From Poecilobothrus nobilitatus (lineage: Eukaryota > Arthropoda > Insecta > Diptera > Dolichopodidae), in NCBI GenBank assembly GCA_947095535.1, contig OX352772.1, positions 254,115,597-254,179,596 of the forward strand: a DNA stretch of 64,000 nt. The letters run 5' to 3'. Shown piece by piece: positions 25,501 to 36,179 of this stretch (the first letter of the stretch is position 1; each line of letters starts with the position of its first letter). The position numbers and the translations under genes are program-made. The notes under the pieces were generated by a model. That model saw nothing but the letters and a program-made list of their open reading frames with translations. It searched no databases and had not been told where the DNA came from.

Positions 25501-26290
25501 CTAAGACAAAACTTGTTTTTCTTTGCTTTCTGTGTTTATCTCTACTATAAATTTTGCAACAACTTCCTTTAGATCTTCGAATTTGGAAGCTGCTAGAACT
25601 GATTTCACCAAATCAGAGCGACTTGAAGCTCTACACATGTCGATTGTTTTCTCAACCGACAACGCAACTGCTTTGTTAGCACTGATCCCTTCCATAACTA
25701 GAGATCTCCTAAAATTTTCAGCTAAACTTTCTGCTTGCTAAATCTTGTAGTGCTTTGTAAGACTGTAAGTAATCTTGTAAGACTTTGCTAAATCTTGTAG
25801 TGCAAGTCTGTCAGCTTTTAGAGCTTGCATTCTACCTTCAATTATTTTAGAATTTTCGGTTTTAATTTTCCTTTTTAAAGTTTCTATTATTGTGTACCTG
25901 ATGTGTCTTCCTCTGATATTAACTCTCTCGCTTTTCCTTCCAATTTTGACAATACGAATGATTTTAACAAAGATTTTAGGGCAGCTGTTGATGCCATTTT
26001 CTCCAAAACATGTACTGAATCTATAAAAGAGTGTAAACTTAATGGATCACCATTATAGTTCCATTAATGGTGCATGAGGCCAACTTTAAAAATTTAGGGT
26101 TAGATAGAACCGTGGTTATCTTTACCGATTTGTTGCTGTCACAATCTGATTTTACGCTCTCTGATTCAGAATTTTCATCGACAGATGTACTAATTATAGA
26201 GAGGATGTTATCTGATATTTTTGTTTCACAATCTAATATTTTGTAAATCCTTTTTAGTCCATCCCCCGCAAAATAAAAACGTTCTAACAA
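25501..26290 (-). pseudogene. 412/mdg1-like gag with scrambled insertion (unit 5)
   Basis: Capsid frame 26290 down to 26039 is cut by the shared 1-bp deletion. The downstream capsid part is interrupted at about 25737-25782 by an insertion composed of rearranged copies of its own surroundings (repeats of 'taaatcttgtagtg' and 'cttgtaagact'). The remaining open frame runs only from 25695 to 25501. Confidence 0.77.
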
Positions 26291-26999
26291 ATTTTTCTTA
26301 TTATTAGTTTTTTAGTCCCCATAATTTTTGTATTTCAAGTAATAATCTATTGTAACATTTAGTAATTCTTATCTTATTTTTACTTAATGTTATCGGGTTT
26401 TTAAGACCTTTCTTCTTTAAGACAGTCTTTCTGGATTTTAAAAATTCGTGTCTTGCTACTATCAGTCTTTCATACAATGGCATTTGATTTCAGAAAAATG
26501 ACAATATTAATTTTTGAGCGAAGAACCAACTCATAATATTTTCAATTTAAAACATAACATTTATTGAAGAATTAAAAAGAATGAAGAATTATAATTACGG
26601 TGAAATTCGAAATAAAATTTTTTTTTTTCATATAAAATTTATATATGTATAATAGTTCGAAAGATAAATTTAATCGATTACTTAATAATATAGTAATTTA
26701 AAAGAAGCAAACAAAAATCCTACATGTAAATAAATAATATTATACATGTAAAAAAATAAGATATAATACATGTAAAAAAAAATAATACCAATTTTGCAAA
26801 ACAAAGATATAAAAATTATTTATTTAATTTTTATGTAGCTTAACATTTTGGTACCTATTTTTTTTCTTCTTTAAAATTTTATTTGTAGTAATTATATTGT
26901 AATGTTATTCTTATATTATTAATTTAAAATTTGATAAAATTTAATCATACATAAAAAAAACTTTAATCATTTATTTTAACTTTCAAATATCATTTAACT

Positions 27000-27149
27000 T
27001 TACTTTATTTTAACTGCGACACTCGTACTTGGTATCTCCGCTTTATGTTCTTTCTGATATGTTGATAGATAATGTTGACGGCTTCCAATACTTTTACTGT
27101 TATTGTTAACTTCACCATTACTATCTATTTTTGATTTTGATCCGCCCAT
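27000..27149 (-). pseudogene. MGGSKSK ORF, stop lost and extended to 49 codons (unit 5)
   Basis: The TAG that ends this frame in units 1-4 is CAG here (Gln), so the frame continues through KEHKAEIPSTSVAVKIK to a TAA. A Ser-to-Asn change also occurs (GEVNNN). The N-terminal Gly2/Ser6/Lys7 myristoylation pattern is kept. Either this unit keeps the ancestral longer frame and units 1-4 share a derived stop, or the reverse. Confidence 0.5.
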
Positions 27150-27463
27150 TATTTATTTATTTAGTTAAGTTAGTTTTTTATTTAATTACTAATGTTTTTT
27201 TTGTTATTTAATTGATTACTGTTTTTATTTAATTTTCATTATACATTATTTAATTTATTTATTTAATTACTAGTGTTTTTGTTAACTTTTTTTTTTTATT
27301 TATTTTTTCAATTTTTTTTTCATCCTTTTTTACCGACCGCATACAATTATGTATAAGGTAGGTATTGTTTTCTTACTAAAAATTTGTACCCGAGATTTTG
27401 GCAAATATACACTCCTGCAGTGTGGAGGCTGTAAAATTTATTTTAGCATGATGTCCGTCTGTG

Positions 27464-28942
27464 TGGATGCGTGTGCGTGAGTAGTCTGTGGGCACGTGTA
27501 CAGCTTAAACGACTGAGCGGATTTTTTTCCAATTTCATATTTAAGGTTTTAATGTAAATTTATCGGAATGATAAGCTTTTGGAGTAAATCGGACAACCGC
27601 AAGTGGTAGTTTACTAGTGTATTTTTTAAGTTTTTTACGAATATTTCCTGGCAGAAAAATTTTATGAGAAAATTTATTAAGAAAAAGTTGTTACACACTT
27701 AAAGAGAAACAACTTTGCCATAGAACAGTTTTTGATCCGACTAACTTTAACTTTTATTTAATTTTTTTCCTAAGTCCAAATTTCATACATAACACTCCAT
27801 ATGAATTTATATGAACAATTTTTTTTTTTTTTTTATATCTCTAAAAATTTATATACATACATACTTGTATCTATGTATATTATTCTTTTGTTGATGACAC
27901 AAAATTAAAACGGTAAAATTTTTGCTGGCAGATTCAATATTAATCTTATGTTTGTTTTGTATTTGTTTACAGATTTTATTATTTTTTTACTTCTAATATT
28001 TTTGAGTGAAAAAAAAATCATCTACATTACATAATAATGTAAATGGATGTATGAATGAATGCACATACATATATTTTTACGATTTCATTGCTTATTATTG
28101 TTATTGAATAAAACAAAATGTTGTTAAATTATTAGAAGTTATTTTGCTTTGATATAAATTATTATGTAAAAAATCTATAAATTTTGGCATTTTACTTTTC
28201 GTGTAGTGGCGGTGGGTCCTGTGATGGAATACATCTGATTTTTTTTTAGTTTATTGTTTTTTTTATAGGTAATTTTAATTGATATTTAATGTTTTCATTA
28301 TTTGATTCAGTTGTAAGACTTCAACTTAGTTCGTTATATTCTGTTTCAGAAATTTCTACCAAAGAGTAGCACAAAACTTCGCACTGCGTTTCTCTCACGT
28401 ATGTTGTTATGTCTCTTTTTTCCGTTATTTTCATCGTTCAAACGTTCATCATTTATTACTCAAATTTTTTTCATTATCTTACTGTTTTTATTTTCGTCAT
28501 TATTTTAATTACTAGTCACTTATTAAAAAAAAATGTTATTTTTCCACTTTTATTTATTATTTTTATATTTTTTATTTTAATTATTTTAAATTTATTTTTG
28601 ATTTACTTATACTTAATATGAATTTACTTAATTTAATTTTTATAAATATGAACCGAACCCGAAAACTGCCACGGTCGCCATGTAATATAAGTTTGAATTA
28701 TTAAAAATAATTGTTGTAAGATTCTATATCAACTGTTTTTTTATTTTACTTTTTATTAACTTAGAACTAACGCTACTAATACTAATACATTACATTTAAT
28801 TATAAATCATATAAAACGATATTATTTGGTAATCAATACCATTTACATTCTTATCGCTAATTGATACATTAAGTAAAGCATAACATAATTATTGCATTCC
28901 TTAGGTTATTGACATTAGACAAAAAGGAGTATCAAAGGAGTA
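27464..28942. repeat. Partial sixth macrosatellite unit (array edge)
   Basis: It matches about the first 1.5 kb of the units but with more differences, such as 'ccgttattttcatcgttcaaacg' for 'ccgacattttaaaaaaacg' and shortened AT stretches. It is then broken by local duplications. It has no recognised gene: the hydrophobic frame near 28409 comes from T-rich DNA. Confidence 0.85.
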
Positions 28943-29615
28943 TAATTTTAATTGATATTTAATGTTTTCATTATTTGATTCAGTTGTAAGACTTCAACTT
29001 AGTTCGTTATATTCTGTTTCAGAAATTTCTACCAAAGAGTAGCACAAAACTTCGCACTGCGTTTCTCTCACGTATGTTGTTATGTCTCTTTTTTCCGTTA
29101 TTTTCATCGTTCAAACGTTCATCATTTATTACTCAAATTTTTTTCATTATCTTACTGTTTTTATTTTCGTCATTATTTTAATTACTAGTCACTTATTAAA
29201 AAAAAAATGTTATTTTTCCACTTTTATTTATTATTTTTATATTTTTTATTTTAATTATTTTAAATTTATTTTTGATTTACTTATACTTAATATGAATTTA
29301 CTTAATTTAATTTTTATAAATATGAACCGAACCCGAAAACTGCCACGGTCGCCATGTAATATAAGTTTGAATTATTAAAAATAATTGTTGTAAGATTCTA
29401 TATCAACTGTTTTTTTATTTTACTTTTTATTAACTTAGAACTAACGCTACTAATACTAATACATTACATTTAATTATAAATCATATAAAACGATATTATT
29501 TGGTAATCAATACCATTTACATTCTTATCGCTATTTGATACATTAAGTAAAGCATAACATAATTATTGCATTCCTTAGGTTATTGACATTAGACAAAAAG
29601 GAGTATCAGATATGG
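28270..29615. repeat. 673-bp tandem duplication at the array edge
   Basis: 28270-28942 is repeated directly as 28943-29615, nearly base for base. The joint reads 'ggagtatcaaaggagtataatttta', where the first copy's end is joined to 'taattttaattgatattt'. The pair recurs at 30339-31684 inside the larger 2069-bp duplication. Confidence 0.9.
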
Positions 29616-29839
29616 TTAATTATGATTACTCAATGCATTGCATACAATGCATTAATATAATAATTATAATATATCAAGTTTATCTTAATCAGGTCGGTCA
29701 ATGCATTTATATTAATTTTAGTAAAGAATGCAAATTCAACGAAAGGTTGACGACCTGTGTAATTCTTATTTTTATCTTTAATTTAATACGAGCAATTCAT
29801 TATGCAATACATTACTTATGTATTTCATATTACACCCCT

Positions 29840-30088
29840 TTTCATACTCAGCGTAATCAAAAGAAAAAACAAACTTTATGCTAAATTTCACAAAAACAAC
29901 ATTGATGTACAAAATATGTATAAAAGAATGAAAAATTTTACTAAAAATCAGTAAAAGAAGCAAAGGAACGTTGCTTTAATAATCAAATTAGTGACGCTAC
30001 AAATCTCCAACAAATGTGGAAAGTTATCTATGAGTACTTAAATTTTAGGAGTTCTAAGCACAAACTTAAAACGAATTTAACTGATAAC
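29840..30088 (+). pseudogene. LINE fragment inside first 2069-bp copy
   Basis: It carries the LINE region missing from the five array units: frames reading KLYAKFHKNNIDVQNMYKRM, then after a frameshift KEAKERCFNNQISDATNLQQ and MWKVIYEYLNFRSSK. This is the linker between endonuclease and reverse transcriptase of a non-LTR element. It is cut at 30088 by the duplication joint. Confidence 0.7.
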
Positions 30089-31908
30089 ATCTACATTACA
30101 TAATAATGTAAATGGATGTATGAATGAATGCACATACATATATTTTTACGATTTCAGTGCTTATTATTGTTATTGAATAAAACAAAATGTTGTTAAATTA
30201 TTAGAAGTTATTTTGCTTTGATATAAATTATTATGTAAAAAATCTATAAATTTTGGCATTTTACTTTTCGTGTAGTGGCGGTGGGTCCTGTGATGGAATA
30301 CATCTGATTTTTTTTTAGTTTATTGTTTTTTTTATAGGTAATTTTAATTGATATTTAATGTTTTCATTATTTGATTCAGTTGTAAGACTTCAACTTAGTT
30401 CGTTATATTCTGTTTCAGAAATTTCTACCAAAGAGTAGCACAAAACTTCGCACTGCGTTTCTCTCACGTATGTTGTTATGTCTCTTTTTTCCGTTATTTT
30501 CATCGTTCAAACGTTCATCATTTATTACTCAAATTTTTTTCATTATCTTACTGTTTTTATTTTCGTCATTATTTTAATTACTAGTCACTTATTAAAAAAA
30601 AATGTTATTTTTCCACTTTTATTTATTATTTTTATATTTTTTATTTTAATTATTTTAAATTTATTTTTGATTTACTTATACTTAATATGAATTTACTTAA
30701 TTTAATTTTTATAAATATGAACCGAACCCGAAAACTGCCACGGTCGCCATGTAATATAAGTTTGAATTATTAAAAATAATTGTTGTAAGATTCTATATCA
30801 ACTGTTTTTTTATTTTACTTTTTATTAACTTAGAACTAACGCTACTAATACTAATACATTACATTTAATTATAAATCATATAAAACGATATTATTTGGTA
30901 ATCAATACCATTTACATTCTTATCGCTAATTGATACATTAAGTAAAGCATAACATAATTATTGCATTCCTTAGGTTATTGACATTAGACAAAAAGGAGTA
31001 TCAAAGGAGTATAATTTTAATTGATATTTAATGTTTTCATTATTTGATTCAGTTGTAAGACTTCAACTTAGTTCGTTATATTCTGTTTCAGAAATTTCTA
31101 CCAAAGAGTAGCACAAAACTTCGCACTGCGTTTCTCTCACGTATGTTGTTATGTCTCTTTTTTCCGTTATTTTCATCGTTCAAACGTTCATCATTTATTA
31201 CTCAAATTTTTTTCATTATCTTACTGTTTTTATTTTCGTCATTATTTTAATTACTAGTCACTTATTAAAAAAAAAATGTTATTTTTCCACTTTTATTTAT
31301 TATTTTTATATTTTTTATTTTAATTATTTTAAATTTATTTTTGATTTACTTATACTTAATATGAATTTACTTAATTTAATTTTTATAAATATGAACCGAA
31401 CCCGAAAACTGCCACGGTCGCCATGTAATATAAGTTTGAATTATTAAAAATAATTGTTGTAAGATTCTATATCAACTGTTTTTTTATTTTACTTTTTATT
31501 AACTTAGAACTAACGCTACTAATACTAATACATTACATTTAATTATAAATCATATAAAACGATATTATTTGGTAATCAATACCATTTACATTCTTATCGC
31601 TAATTGATACATTAAGTAAAGCATAACATAATTATTGCATTCCTTAGGTTATTGACATTAGACAAAAAGGAGTATCAGATATGGTTAATTATGATTACTC
31701 AATGCATTGCATACAATGCATTAATATAATAATTATAATATATCAAGTTTATCTTAATCAGGTCGGTCAATGCATTTATATTAATTTTAGTAAAGAATTC
31801 AAATTCAACGAAAGGTTGACGACCTGTGTAATTCTTATCTTTATCTTTAATTTAATACGAGCAATTCATTATGCAATACATTACTTATGTATTTCATATT
31901 ACACCCCT

Positions 31909-33412
31909 TTTCATACTCAGCGTAATCAAAAGAAAAAACAAACTTTATGCTAAATTTCACAAAAACAACATTGATGTACAAAATATGTATAAAAGAATGA
32001 AAAATTTTACTAAAAATCAGTAAAAGAAGCAAAGGAACGTTGCTTTAATAATCAAATTAGTGACGCTACAAATCTCCAACAAATGTGGAAAGTTATCTAT
32101 GAGTACTTAAATTTTAGGAGTTCTAAGCACAAACTTAAAACGAATTTAACTGATAACAAGGCTGATATCTCGAAATCTGATTTAGAAGCAGCAAATATTT
32201 TAAATAATCATTTTGCTATAATTGGAAGTACTTTAGATAAAAATTTGACAAACTAAGTAAATACTGAAATAAGTTTACATCATCTTACAAATTGGAATTC
32301 AATATTTCTTATCCGAACAAATAGTAATGAAATAATGCATATCATAAGAACTTCACAAATTCATCGCCTGATCCGGATGATATATAATGGTCAATAAAAC
32401 ACTTCAAATCAATAGCATCAAACTTCAATAAAACTTGCTGTTATAACAAATAAAATCTTATCTATTGGCGAATTTTCAGATACGGCTAAGAATGTATTAT
32501 CACTCCAATTTATAAATCCGGGAAGAATACAGATTGCAAGAATTATAGACCAATATCTTTACCTAATTGTCTATCTAAAATCATTGAAGAAGTTATCAAA
32601 CGTCGTTTAATTAATTACATTTCTTTCTAATTCAAATCTAATTGATGACCACCGATTTGGTTTTCTAAATGGAAGTAGTACTGAATCAGCTGCTCTCAAA
32701 GTCGTTAATTTCATAAGCACAAGATAAGAATAATTATGCAGTCGTTATCGTATTAGATCTGGAAAAAGCATTCGACACAATGAATGATGATATACTACTA
32801 AATAGTGTTTATAACAGCGGTATTAGAGGAATTGCAGCTAAATTATTTAAGTCTTACTTGAAATGCCTTAAAATTAAATCTCGATTATATTAGTGATGAA
32901 GAATGTCTACCAATTGCAGTTTCTCAGTGCAGCGTTTTTGGTTCAATTCTGTTTGCTGATGATACAATAAATATAAAAGCAAAAACACTAACCAACTTGA
33001 AGTGACTTACATAAAGTCAGCGAGTGGTGCAGTCTGCTAAATAGTAGCAGATTAACAATTAACGTAGCTAAAACTCAGTTCTTATTATTTAAGCAAAAAA
33101 ATATTAATTTATCAATATCAACCAACAACCGATAAAAAGAGTAAAATCAGCAAAATATTTAGGCTTGCACATTAATGAAGACCTGCCTTGGAAAATAGAC
33201 ATAGAAAAATTTAAAAAACCGATGTCAATAATTGGAGCAATTGGAAGGTGCCCTAGAGTTATAGAACTTGTTGCGAAATTGGTATTTTATTCTATTATCC
33301 AGTTTAAAATACGGTATTTAATCACAATTTGGAGTCAGGGTTGCAAAAACATTATAAACTCAGTTACCGTAGTTACTAACAGAGCCATATCCTATACAGG
33401 CTACCTTATGAT
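31909..33412 (+). pseudogene. Non-LTR retrotransposon reverse transcriptase, longest copy of the array LINE
   Basis: This is the longest copy of the LINE found in the array. With frameshifts it reads from KLYAKFHKNNIDVQ through a NYRPISLPNCLSKIIEE-like RT start, LIDDHRFGFLNGSSTESAA, the motif A block LDLEKAFDTMND, a damaged motif B (CSVFGSILF), and a motif C region collapsed by deletion to FADDT. It then continues through the thumb: NVAKTQFLLF, RVKSAKYLGLHINEDLPWK, CPRVIELVAKLVFYSIIQFK. Reverse transcriptase copies the element's RNA at a nicked target. The sequence is a pseudogene of jockey/CR1-like type; the clade call is tentative. It ends at about 33412 against an LOA-like element. Confidence 0.75.
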
Positions 33413-33505
33413 TACTGAACAACATTGTCATATACTCCTTAGCCACTCCTACGCGGCCCGCCTTGACGCGGTGGGGTTGGCTTAAGTACGACCGTTGATG
33501 CATAG

Positions 33506-33799
33506 ATGAAGAATAAGAAAGAAAAACGCGGTAGGATATTGCCGCAAACGTCGGTAGGAGCTGCGACCACCAACGGGCCTGGCCCCAGTTATGCAGAACG
33601 GTCGCCAGCAATGAACAAAAAGATAGTAGATGGTGGAGAAAGTGAGGTGGTTCCCCGCCAAAGAGCGAAACGTAAGCTGAACTCGAGGAAGAAGAAACTG
33701 AGGCTGCAGTGGAAACAGGAGGGGATGTCAGAGGAAATAATTAATGCTCTTCTTGAAGAAAGAAGAGCATTCTATTGCGATTTGGCTTTCCCTCCATAG
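33506..33799 (+). pseudogene. LINE ORF1 (Gag-like) N-terminal fragment
   Basis: A 97-codon frame beginning MKNKKEKRGRILPQTS and rich in Lys/Arg/Glu (KRKLNSRKKKLRLQWKQEG), ending ERRAFYCDLAFPP. The position at the 5' end of the LOA-like element and the basic, probably coiled composition suit LINE ORF1, an RNA-binding protein. The zinc-knuckle C-terminus expected for this group is missing because of the deletion that follows. The assignment rests on position and composition. Confidence 0.5.
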
Positions 33800-33974
33800 G
33801 AAGCTGCAGAATCGAAATATGATAAGAGACAAAAGGTAAAAACATGATAAGAGGCAGAATGAAAATAAGCCGGTATGAAAAGTTCAAGCTCAGAGGAGGA
33901 TGTCATATCGCCGGGTGAGAAACATACCCTCACCTACAGCCATAAAATCTTAAACATACCCTCATCTACAGCCA

Positions 33975-34262
33975 AGTAATCTTGAAATATTACTCTCAAA
34001 AAACTTTCCCGAAAGCGAAACGTTCGTAAGACCTAGGGAAAGAGATGATTTAGAACAAAGGCCAGCAAGAACAGACAAGATAACGGCTAAAGTCGATCAA
34101 ATCGTTACAGATAAAAAGTTATCCAGGGCACTTAATTCTTTTGAACCTTATAAGTTCCCAGGATCCGAAAACGTCTATCCGATACAACTCTAAGAAGGGC
34201 TTAGAACCCTAAGAACAATATAAAAAACTATTTAAAAAGTCTGTCTAAGACTAGGCTACACG
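33975..34262 (+). pseudogene. LOA-like ORF2 segment upstream of RT
   Basis: It reads EILLSKNFPESETFVRPRER, DDLEQRPARTDKITAKVDQI and LNSFEPYKFPG, then stops. This is the same segment as 54630-54930 in the second copy. It has nonsense changes and ends at an internal deletion. Confidence 0.72.
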
Positions 34263-34280
34263 ACGATTAAGCCGAGTCAA

Positions 34281-34800
34281 ATGGGCCTTAAAATGAATCC
34301 AAGCAAAACCGAAGTATGTCTCTTTAGCAGAAAAAGAGATAGAAGTCTACAAGCACCACGAATAAACAATATACAATTAGAATTTACCAACTGTGTAAAA
34401 TATTTAGAAGTGTATTTGGATGAAAAGCTCAGGTGGAGTAAAAACGTAAATGAGAAAAAGGAAAAAAGCGAAAGTCCTCTGGGGTTGTGGAAGTGCAGTA
34501 GGTAAGACATGAAGCGTATCGCCAAGAATCATGTACTGGTTATATACGTCTGTTATACGACCTATGATAGCACATGGATAACTCGCTTGGTGGATGGCCA
34601 CAGAAAAGAACAGATACTGGAAAATCCTAACGCAAATACAACGCCAGGGATTCCTCGTTATAACAGGTTCAACTAGGACAACCTCGACGAAGTCCATGGA
34701 AGCAATCCTGGATCTAGAACCGATACAAACTCATATCCAACGAAGATCTATGGATACAGCCATGAGACTCCCAATGACAGGTAACTGATGCTACGAATCA
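34281..34800 (+). pseudogene. LOA-like RT thumb segment
   Basis: Frames read GLKMNPSKTEVCLFSRKRDR, NCVKYLEVYLDEKLRWSKN, then RYWKILTQIQRQGFLVITGS and MEAILDLEPIQTHIQRRSMD. This is the region after the RT palm in LOA/I-type LINEs, with one frameshift near 34490. The catalytic palm is deleted. Confidence 0.75.
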
Positions 34801-34859
34801 AAATCGGTCGGACATAAAGAAATTCTGCACATGGTAGAGAATGCTGACGCAAACATACA

Positions 34860-35395
34860 AAACTTCGAGGAAGGCCCGGAAGCTGCAGATATTATTCCGG
34901 GTGACCTCAGATTAGACAGTAACTACGGGGCGGAAACAAACCATCCGAGGTACAACAGTACTGCTAAGCAAGTTGGAATTAATGTGTACACCAACGCTGC
35001 CAAAAAGGGCGATGATAAATGTGGCATAGGGATCATACGATGAATTGAACATACGAATTGCGAACATAGTAGCGTCATACGCGCCTACACGCCAATGTGA
35101 AGCAATCGCAATAGAACGCGCAGCCAAAGAACTTCTTCAGAAAAGAATCCGAGGAAAGGTCATAAACATCCACCCTGATTGCAAATTAATTGTGCGAATG
35201 GAGTGTGGATTGCATAAATCGAGGAAAACAATTGAGTGCTGGAAAGCCCTAAATGCACTGGGGGAAACAAACGCAGTCAAGCTGCAGTGGATACCAGCAC
35301 ACTCAGGCTAACCAGCCAACGAAATTGTAGACGCGACAGCAAAATCTGTACTAAACAGACAGCTGGTCGATATAGAATATGTAGGTATGCCGTAC
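34860..35395 (+). pseudogene. LOA-like RNase H remnant
   Basis: It reads GINVYTNAAKKGDDKCGIGI, QCEAIAIERAAKELLQ, and after a frameshift TIECWKALNALGETNAVKLQ and WIPAHSG, the RNase H core ending in the W-x-P-x-H-S-G motif. RNase H within a LINE ORF2 points to the I/LOA groups. The first catalytic position of the core (usually Y-T-D-G-S or similar) reads YTNAAK, so a key Asp is lost. Confidence 0.7.
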
Positions 35396-35399
35396 GAGC

Positions 35400-36000
35400 G
35401 GATCGTTGAGCAGAGGAGCCCTCACTCACTTTCATTTATTAACTCGATACATAAAGGGACTCGTTGCGATGTAAGCAATTATAGACCCATTACTAAACTG
35501 TCAACTATTCCCAAATTATTTGAAAAAATAATGTGCTCGTATTTTGTTGATTATTGGCAACCATTTATTCCACCAGAACAACATGGTTTCCAAAAGGGTA
35601 AATTCACAGTTACTAATATGACTGAATTCGTCTCTGATATTTTGAATACAATGGAAACTAAAAAACAAGTTGATATGGTATTCACAGATATAAGGTCTTT
35701 GATCTAATTTCCTATAAAATTATCCTTGAAAAGCATAAAGTAGTAGGATTTCCAAGTCATAGCCTTAAATGGTTATCGTCTTATTTGTCATATAGCTCAT
35801 ACCAGGTCCTTTTTAGATCTACCATTTCTGCAACTTACGTTGAAAATTCAGGAGTACAAGGCAGCCATCTAGGTGCTCTATTTTTCGTAGTGTCGACCTA
35901 TGACAGTCCGCTTTGTTTATCCCACTAACGTCTTCTCAGTTTCGCTGATGATTCCAAAATCTGCAAAACTATAACTTCCACTCGTGACAGTGGTAATGAC
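35400..36000 (+). pseudogene. Second LINE family (jockey-like), RT fragment
   Basis: An open frame of 106 codons contains IHKGTRCDVSNYRPITKLST, FEKIMCSYFVDYWQPFI, EQHGFQKGKFTVTNMTEFV and the start of motif A (VDMVFTDI). Beyond a frameshift the text continues: GFPSHSLKWLSSYLSYSSYQ, VENSGVQGSHLGALFFV (motif B, usually GVPQGSxLGPLLF) and FADDSKICKTI (motif C). Motif C with both aspartates is readable, but frameshifts and a missing Pro-Gln in motif B make it a relic. Confidence 0.75.
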
Positions 36001-36179
36001 AATTAAATATCAAGTATCATCATTTCCTAACATACTAACCCTTGTAAATGATAACTTTTTCAGTTAATTGTGATAGTTCACTAAATGAACAACATAACTG
36101 ATGCTTGGTCTGATACAATAAAGCGGCTAGGAACAATTGCAAGAGAAATTATCAATCACCAAAAGTTTCTTTATAACCA

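Larger units (their letters stand above)
21945..27463. repeat. Macrosatellite unit 5 (5519 bp)
   Basis: Same layout and the longest unit, mainly because of a scrambled insertion of about 45 bp in gag at about 25737-25782. It shares 'actgtcatgatcgcc' and 'ctactaatactaatac' with unit 1. It has a private nonsense mutation in the RT frame and a private loss of the stop codon in the MGGSKSK frame. Confidence 0.93.
28020..32157. repeat. 2069-bp tandem duplication containing the 673-bp duplication
   Basis: 28020-30088 is repeated directly as 30089-32157. At 30088/30089 the LINE text 'aatttaactgataac' is joined back to 'atctacattacataataatg'. At the end of the second copy 'ctgataac' continues into further LINE sequence. 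The copies differ at only a few sites (for example 'gaatgcaaattc' versus 'gaattcaaattc'). Confidence 0.9.
33436..35395 (+). mobile_element. LOA/I-like LINE, internally deleted copy 1
   Basis: A GC-richer block containing, in order, an ORF1 start, a piece of the region before the RT, the RT thumb and an RNase H remnant. It aligns in protein sense with the longer copy at 53636-57045 (for example RPRERDDLEQ and LNSFEPYK here and there). Two large internal deletions are visible: ORF1 to ORF2 near 33975, and RT palm near 34262 where GYT jumps to GLKMNPSKTEVCLF. The 3' end is cut at about 35395 by another LINE fragment. Confidence 0.75.

Noticed and set aside
28409..28621. Hydrophobic frame MSLFSVIFIVQTF repeated four times
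   Set aside because: T-rich DNA; the frame length varies with the length of an A run, and the repetition is due to the tandem duplications.
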